Shown here: one piece after another, positions 59,874-64,000 of the stretch
Numbering within the stretch: the stretch's first letter is position 1
Layout of the letters: each line of letters opens with the position of its first letter
DNA from: a bacterium
Lineage (GTDB): Bacteria; Actinomycetota; Thermoleophilia; Solirubrobacterales; Solirubrobacteraceae
Assembly (NCBI GenBank): GCA_021323635.1
Contig: JAJPKQ010000028.1
Location: forward strand, 1-64,000
Direction of reading: 5' to 3'
Length of the DNA: 64,000 nucleotides
Program-made: the position numbers and the translations under genes
Notes under the pieces: model-generated
Seen by the model: only the letters and a program-made list of their open reading frames with translations
Told to the model about the DNA's origin: nothing
Database searches by the model: none

Positions 59874-62800
59874 TCACGCAGCGCCCGGAAGCGGACGGAC
59901 CTCCGCGACAGGCTGGCTGCCTGGGCATCGACCTTGCGCTTGGGCGCGCACAGCGGGTGGCAGCGCGGGCACCCCAAAGCCGGCGAGGGCTCCTTCGTGA
60001 AGATCGCGCTCGGCACAGAAGAGGATTCGCGAGCGCGCCGGGTAGGGCCACTCGGAGGGATGCTCGCCGGGATAGGCCTGCGCGGCGCAGAGGATCTCAT
60101 CGGCACGGCGTGCGCAATCGCGCGCACGCTCGCGATCGCGACAGACGAAGAGCACGAAGGGCACAACCCCTCCGCGCTCGCCGTAGCGGAGGGTGAGCAG
60201 CGACCAGCCGGCGAGGAAGTGCTCGTAGCGCTCGAGCTTCGCAAGCGCCCCCGCGCCCGCGCGACCTGCCACCGGCAGGCGGTCATCGCGCTCGATCAGC
60301 ACATCGCAGCGGCTTGGCAGCTCGATCACGCCATCCGGCCGGATCGTCTCAAAGCGCTCTGCGACCGCTCGCCGGCCGTCGGGCGCGGTGCGCAGCAGGT
60401 CGTGCGGCACCCGCCCCTGCGGCAGGCGCAGGTCGCGCAGGGCGAAGACCCTGCCCTCTGCCTCCCCGCCCCTGGCGGCACGGGGGGTGATCGCCGCTTC
60501 GCTCCTGCCACGCAGCGTAAGCGGGCCGAGCGCAAGCGCCCGCTCGTAGGCGAGCAGTGAGCTGCTGACGTGCAGCTCGTGGCGGATCGACGCCGCACCA
60601 CGGGCGCTCTCGCCGATCTGCTCATAGCTTGGCGCGCTGAGCGCGAGCGCCCCGGGCCAGCGCTCCGCGAGCAGGGCGAGCGCGCGCGGGGTCACCGCAT
60701 AGCAGAGCGGCACGCCGGCGCCGTCGCGGCGGTGAAACTGCAGCCGCGCCAGCAGCCCCGCGTCTGCCAAGCGCTTCAGGCGCCGCTGGGTTGTCGTCAG
60801 CGATCGTCCGGCGCCAAAGCGACGGTGCAGCTCGCTGCCGAGCACGTGGCGCAGGCGCGCGATCAGCTCGAGCAGCGCAAGATCGACAGCGTCCGGCCGA
60901 TGGGGCGTCGCTGCTGCCGATTGCGCAAGGACGCGCATGCGCACCGCCCGATCGAGATCGGCGAGCTCGGCGAAGCTCGCCGGCGGCGTGCCTGAGCGCG
61001 GCGGCAGCGTGCGCTCACTGTGCGCCCCGCCGTTGTCGCCCGCCGGAGATGAAGCGGCGGCACGCTCGCCCTGCTCCCAGGGCGCCTGGCGAAGGTCCGC
61101 CAGATAGCTTCCGCCGCGCTGCGCCTGGCGAGCGCTGTGGAGGGCAAGCCGCCGGCGATCGATGCGCACCGGATTGGTCTGCGCGATGAAGGGGGCAAGC
61201 CGTCCTGCGGGTGATGTGAAGGAGATGATCGCGTGGTGGCGGGGCAGATGCAGGCGCAGGTCGGGGCGCGCAAGGGACTGAAGCTCCGCGGTGCTTGGCC
61301 TGATCGAGTCCGAGTACTCGGCCATCAGCAGCGAGGACGCCGCGCGCGCCTCGGCGCTGGAGGCGGTTGCGAAGTAGGCGCGGCTCGCAAACAGCGCATC
61401 GAGCTGGTCGCGTACGCTGCGCTCGGTCCACTGCGAGTCGGCCTGCCAGCAGGCGACGGTCTCCAGCCCCGCCGAGCGCTTGAGCGCGATCGTCTCGGCG
61501 AAGCCGCGGTTGATCACCAGCGGCGCCTCGTCGATCTTCAGAGCAACAGCGACGCGCTCATCGGCGGCGATGTGGTCCTGCTGGCGCGCGAGCGCCGCAT
61601 CGAGCATCCCGATCAGCATCTGCATCAGCACGGAGGTGTTGCCGGCGCCCATCGCGCCGAGGGCGCCCTTGACGATCAGCACCTCGCAGCCTCCGATCAC
61701 CTGCTCGAGGTCGATCTTCAGGCTCTCGTTCAGCAGCACCCGCTTGATCGAGGGTGAGTTGAGCAGCCGCGCGAGCTTGTTGACGGGGGCATCAAGCTTC
61801 GCGGTGGTTGGAGCGCGGGCGTCGCGCAGCTGGGCGACCAGCTCGCTTGCGAAGAACTGGGCGATCTCCTTGAAGGCGGGCAGCGTCCGCACCTGCGCGC
61901 CCACGCGCTCGCGGTAGGCGTAGCCCTCCTCCCCGACTGAGAGCAGACGCGCGGCATCCCAGAGGCTGGCGTGCTCGTCGGCCGCCAGCACGGCGATTAT
62001 CGCGTTGCGCAGATAGCGATCCGACGAGGCCCTGATGTCGGCATCTGTAAACAAATTGCGGAGCGCGCCCACGACAAAGTCGGCGACGACATCTGCGGGC
62101 GCGCGCGCCGCAAGCGGGTTGAAGCCGCAGGTGGGGTGCGCGAAGTCAAGCAGCGTGCAGGTGCGGTCCTCGGGCACAAGCGAGACGGCGGCATCGGCGG
62201 CATCGCCCTTGGGGTCAAAGAGGATCACGCAGCAGCGCTCGCGGGCGAGGTCCTCGGCGACGCTTGCGACCAGCAGGCTCGTCTTGCCCTGCTCGACGGT
62301 GCCGGTGACGGCGAGGTTCTGGCGGCGGCTCTGCGGGTGGATCGATACTGGCCCGAGCGCGTCGTGCAGCAGGCCTTCCCCGGATTGGGGCCGGAAGGCG
62401 CCTGGAGGGGCGGGCGCAAGCGGCAGCGACGAGCGCTGAAAGGGCGTGCTGGTGTAGGTCGGCGCCGGCATGTGCCAGAGGGCGGGAAGCTCGCTTGCGG
62501 CAAAGACGCCGGTGTGGATGCCCGGCAGCGGGTTGCCCTCCCCCCGCGCCAGCCGGCCGCGGTAGGCGGAGCGGCGCGGCAGCGCGCGCGTGCCAAGCCG
62601 TTCGACCAGATGGCCCTCGCTGTGCTGGGCGCAGAGGTAGGAGGCCACGCGGCGGGCGTCGGACGCACTTGCGGCAAGCACTCTGACATCGCAGTAGAAG
62701 AGCGCGCTGCCAACGACGCCAAGCGATCCTTCAAGCAGCTTGCGGTCAAGCAGCGAGGGCGTCCCCCCTCTGGGTGCGCCGCGCCTATCTCGCTGCGCGC

Positions 62801-63575
62801 GGCGCTCGCTTGAGCGAAAGAGGTGGGCGGCGTAGACGGAGAGCAGGCGCGGCGTGGGCGTCAGCGCGAGCTGAACCAGCGCCTGACCGCTGCAGGAGGA
62901 GAGCACGCGCAGGAGCCCGTCGATCGGCGGCTCGCGCTCGAGGCGCTCGCGACTGATCCAGAGCGCGCGCTCGATGAAGCTCTCACGCTTGCGCAGGCGC
63001 ACGAGCGCGGCGTCCGTGCCGATCTGGATCGAGGTCGGGAGCAGCACGATGTTGGGATAGGCCTCCCGCAGCGCAACCGCGACCGTCTCCTGGTGCTCGC
63101 GCGGGCAGCACACGCCAAGCCAGGTGCCGGCGTGCGCGCCGGCACCGGCGCCGTGGAGCTCGAGCGCCAGCGAGGGCTGGCCGTGGCGCAGACGGCGCAG
63201 ACGGCGATGCAGCAGCAGCGCGTGCAGCGTCTCGAACATCGCCACCAGCTGCTCCACCCCGGCCTGGTCTGTGCGGTAGGGCAGCACGCGCATGCGCACG
63301 TACTCGCGCCGGCGGCGGGTGCGCATGCGCGCCAGCGCGAGCACAAGCCCCGCGAAAAGCAGTGGCCCAAGCAGCCAGGCCGACGCTTCAAGCGCCCCGC
63401 GCAGGAGCGCGAGGGCCGCTGAGGCAGCTGCCAGCAGGACGCTGCCGACGCCGCCGAGCGCCCTGCCGGCAAGCAGCTCGTGCAGGCCGCCGTGCAGCAG
63501 CCAGCCGGCGATGAGGAAGCAAGTGATCAGAGAGGCGAGCTGAAGCGCCCGCCAGATGAGAAGGCGCGAGAGCAA
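59874..63575 (-). CDS. VirD4-like coupling ATPase fused to a replication-relaxation-type domain
   Basis: The 1233-residue protein has two to three N-terminal membrane helices (12-32, 44-82), a long middle region, and an ATPase with Walker A GTVEQGKT (425-432), ILFDPKGDAADAAVS and Walker B-like VALKIDEAPLVINRG, as in VirD4/TraG proteins. After a linker at about 800-880 comes a second winged-helix unit (LLELIARLRHVLGSELHRRF ... ALLAERW) and a domain with RPDGVIELPSRCDVLIERDD and LERYEHFLAGW, typical of plasmid replication-relaxation proteins. The fusion links DNA recognition to DNA pumping. TTG 63575 follows GGGGAGG closely. Confidence 0.8.
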   Translation of the reverse strand: MLSRLLIWRALQLASLITCFLIAGWLLHGGLHELLAGRALGGVGSVLLAAASAALALLRGALEASAWLLGPLLFAGLVLALARMRTRRRREYVRMRVLPYRTDQAGVEQLVAMFETLHALLLHRRLRRLRHGQPSLALELHGAGAGAHAGTWLGVCCPREHQETVAVALREAYPNIVLLPTSIQIGTDAALVRLRKRESFIERALWISRERLEREPPIDGLLRVLSSCSGQALVQLALTPTPRLLSVYAAHLFRSSERRAQRDRRGAPRGGTPSLLDRKLLEGSLGVVGSALFYCDVRVLAASASDARRVASYLCAQHSEGHLVERLGTRALPRRSAYRGRLARGEGNPLPGIHTGVFAASELPALWHMPAPTYTSTPFQRSSLPLAPAPPGAFRPQSGEGLLHDALGPVSIHPQSRRQNLAVTGTVEQGKTSLLVASVAEDLARERCCVILFDPKGDAADAAVSLVPEDRTCTLLDFAHPTCGFNPLAARAPADVVADFVVGALRNLFTDADIRASSDRYLRNAIIAVLAADEHASLWDAARLLSVGEEGYAYRERVGAQVRTLPAFKEIAQFFASELVAQLRDARAPTTAKLDAPVNKLARLLNSPSIKRVLLNESLKIDLEQVIGGCEVLIVKGALGAMGAGNTSVLMQMLIGMLDAALARQQDHIAADERVAVALKIDEAPLVINRGFAETIALKRSAGLETVACWQADSQWTERSVRDQLDALFASRAYFATASSAEARAASSLLMAEYSDSIRPSTAELQSLARPDLRLHLPRHHAIISFTSPAGRLAPFIAQTNPVRIDRRRLALHSARQAQRGGSYLADLRQAPWEQGERAAASSPAGDNGGAHSERTLPPRSGTPPASFAELADLDRAVRMRVLAQSAAATPHRPDAVDLALLELIARLRHVLGSELHRRFGAGRSLTTTQRRLKRLADAGLLARLQFHRRDGAGVPLCYAVTPRALALLAERWPGALALSAPSYEQIGESARGAASIRHELHVSSSLLAYERALALGPLTLRGRSEAAITPRAARGGEAEGRVFALRDLRLPQGRVPHDLLRTAPDGRRAVAERFETIRPDGVIELPSRCDVLIERDDRLPVAGRAGAGALAKLERYEHFLAGWSLLTLRYGERGGVVPFVLFVCRDRERARDCARRADEILCAAQAYPGEHPSEWPYPARSRILFCAERDLHEGALAGFGVPALPPAVRAQAQGRCPGSQPVAEVRPLPGAA

Positions 63576-63655
63576 TCCCTCCCCTTCTCCGACGATTGCG
63601 GCACATGCTGGGCTGTATCAGCGAGGGCTCATGCCGGACGCCGCGTGCGCGGGCG

Positions 63656-63979
63656 CTACAACATCAAGCCCGTTGCGCGCCAACGTTGCTCGGCGCAATC
63701 CGATAGCGCCGCCTTCGTACCTGCGAGCACCGGATCGATGAAGGCCCTCACGGTCGCGACGGCACCTACGCGGTAGTGCTCGCGCAGGTCGGGCGCTTCG
63801 CGCGCCACTTCGGCGTAGCCGGCCGGCCAACCGCGAGCTTCCGCGCGGCTGCGCGCATTAGCGCAAGCCGAGTAGTGCGGTGCCCACCTATCGGCGCTGC
63901 GGAGAATGCTGGGCCGGCCGGACATGGTTGCCACCGGCATCTTGGCTCGCAGTTTCGCAGGGGTACTCGGGGAAACCAC
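63656..63979 (-). CDS. Possible hypothetical gene at the right edge
   Basis: A GTG-started frame of 107 codons (open to the edge, so it may begin outside) has mostly G/C third positions but no recognisable family. It ends 80 bases upstream of the VirD4-like gene. It is listed only because nothing else fills 63576-64000. Confidence 0.25.
   Translation of the reverse strand: MVSPSTPAKLRAKMPVATMSGRPSILRSADRWAPHYSACANARSRAEARGWPAGYAEVAREAPDLREHYRVGAVATVRAFIDPVLAGTKAALSDCAEQRWRATGLML
63673..63698. repeat. Nested dyad upstream of the VirD4-like gene
   Basis: TTGCGC (63673-63678) is mirrored by GCGCAA (63693-63698) around the perfect palindrome CAACGTTG (63681-63688). It is about 100 bases upstream of the VirD4-like start. 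It could be an operator or a recombination/nic site. Confidence 0.35.
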
Positions 63980-64000
63980 AGCGACCGAGCAACATGCGCC

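Larger units (their letters stand above)
51944..64000. mobile_element. Putative integrative/conjugative element, right end outside the window
   Basis: This block combines an SSB, two T4SS-type ATPases (one fused to a replication-relaxation-type domain), a winged-helix nuclease-like protein, a DPBB+CHAP wall hydrolase, a membrane protein, a small exported peptide and a DAPG-hydrolase-like enzyme. Housekeeping genes stop at the DHPS-like gene. No integrase, relaxase or VirB4 is seen, nor an att repeat, so the boundary at 51944 is only the first gene of this type. The right end is not reached. Confidence 0.6.

Overview
This 64 kb window is GC-rich bacterial chromosome. It looks like a high-GC Gram-positive, most likely an actinomycetote near the Thermoleophilia/Solirubrobacterales. 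That placement is inferred from the gene repertoire; no 16S or ribosomal-protein marker was available to test it. Supporting signs are frequent GTG and TTG starts, tRNAs without an encoded CCA, a wax-ester type acyltransferase, MaoC-type dehydratases, and the Gram-positive gene order hrcA-dnaJ-prmA ... yqeY-phoH-ybeY-era. Most long antisense frames are composition artefacts of the high GC content and are left out.

Layout, left to right. (1) 0.4-9 kb: a small winged-helix-like protein, an aldose epimerase, tRNA-Arg(CCG) followed by a vapBC toxin-antitoxin pair and a vapC relic, then an EmrB-type MFS pump, a K+ channel/RCK protein, SCP2-like, hemerythrin and MarR proteins, and a frameshifted ClC chloride channel. 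(2) 9-14.4 kb: a minus-strand block with a WS/DGAT-like acyltransferase whose HHxxxDG motif is lost, a fatty acyl-CoA reductase, an MFS pump, a DedA protein, and a recombinase-like protein with a striking operator/promoter. (3) 14.5-31 kb: housekeeping and metabolic genes (CtaG-like, GGDEF-EAL, uvrB, lytic transglycosylase, coaE, ribosomal S1, an FAD reductase, a MocR regulator with its divergent CMD target, polA, malic enzyme, an epimerase). (4) 31-41.5 kb: a long, tightly coupled minus-strand tryptophan operon hisIE-trpE-G-D-C-[htrA]-trpF-B-A, followed by a tiny membrane protein and a branched-chain-amino-acid-type binding lipoprotein. An HtrA protease sits in the middle of the trp genes. 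(5) 41.5-51 kb: an ArsA-like ATPase, era-ybeY-phoH-yqeY, an amidohydrolase, prmA-dnaJ-hrcA, two MaoC hot-dog genes, and tRNA-Leu(UAA). (6) 51-52 kb: a divergent dihydropteroate-synthase-like gene. (7) 52-64 kb: a block that looks like an integrative/conjugative element. It holds an SSB, a TraG-like ATPase behind a terminator-like hairpin, a DAPG-hydrolase-like enzyme, two overlapping genes of plasmid-replication type, a small secreted peptide, a DPBB+CHAP cell-wall hydrolase, and a 1233-residue VirD4-like ATPase fused to a replication-relaxation-type domain.

The conjugation-like block is the part most likely to hold undescribed biology. Its relaxase, VirB4 and integrase, if they exist, must lie beyond the right edge. 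Other points worth a second look are the htrA insertion in the trp operon, the degenerate acyltransferase next to an intact acyl-CoA reductase, a probable CTG start for era, an atypical K+ selectivity filter, and several perfect dyads sitting on promoters or start codons.
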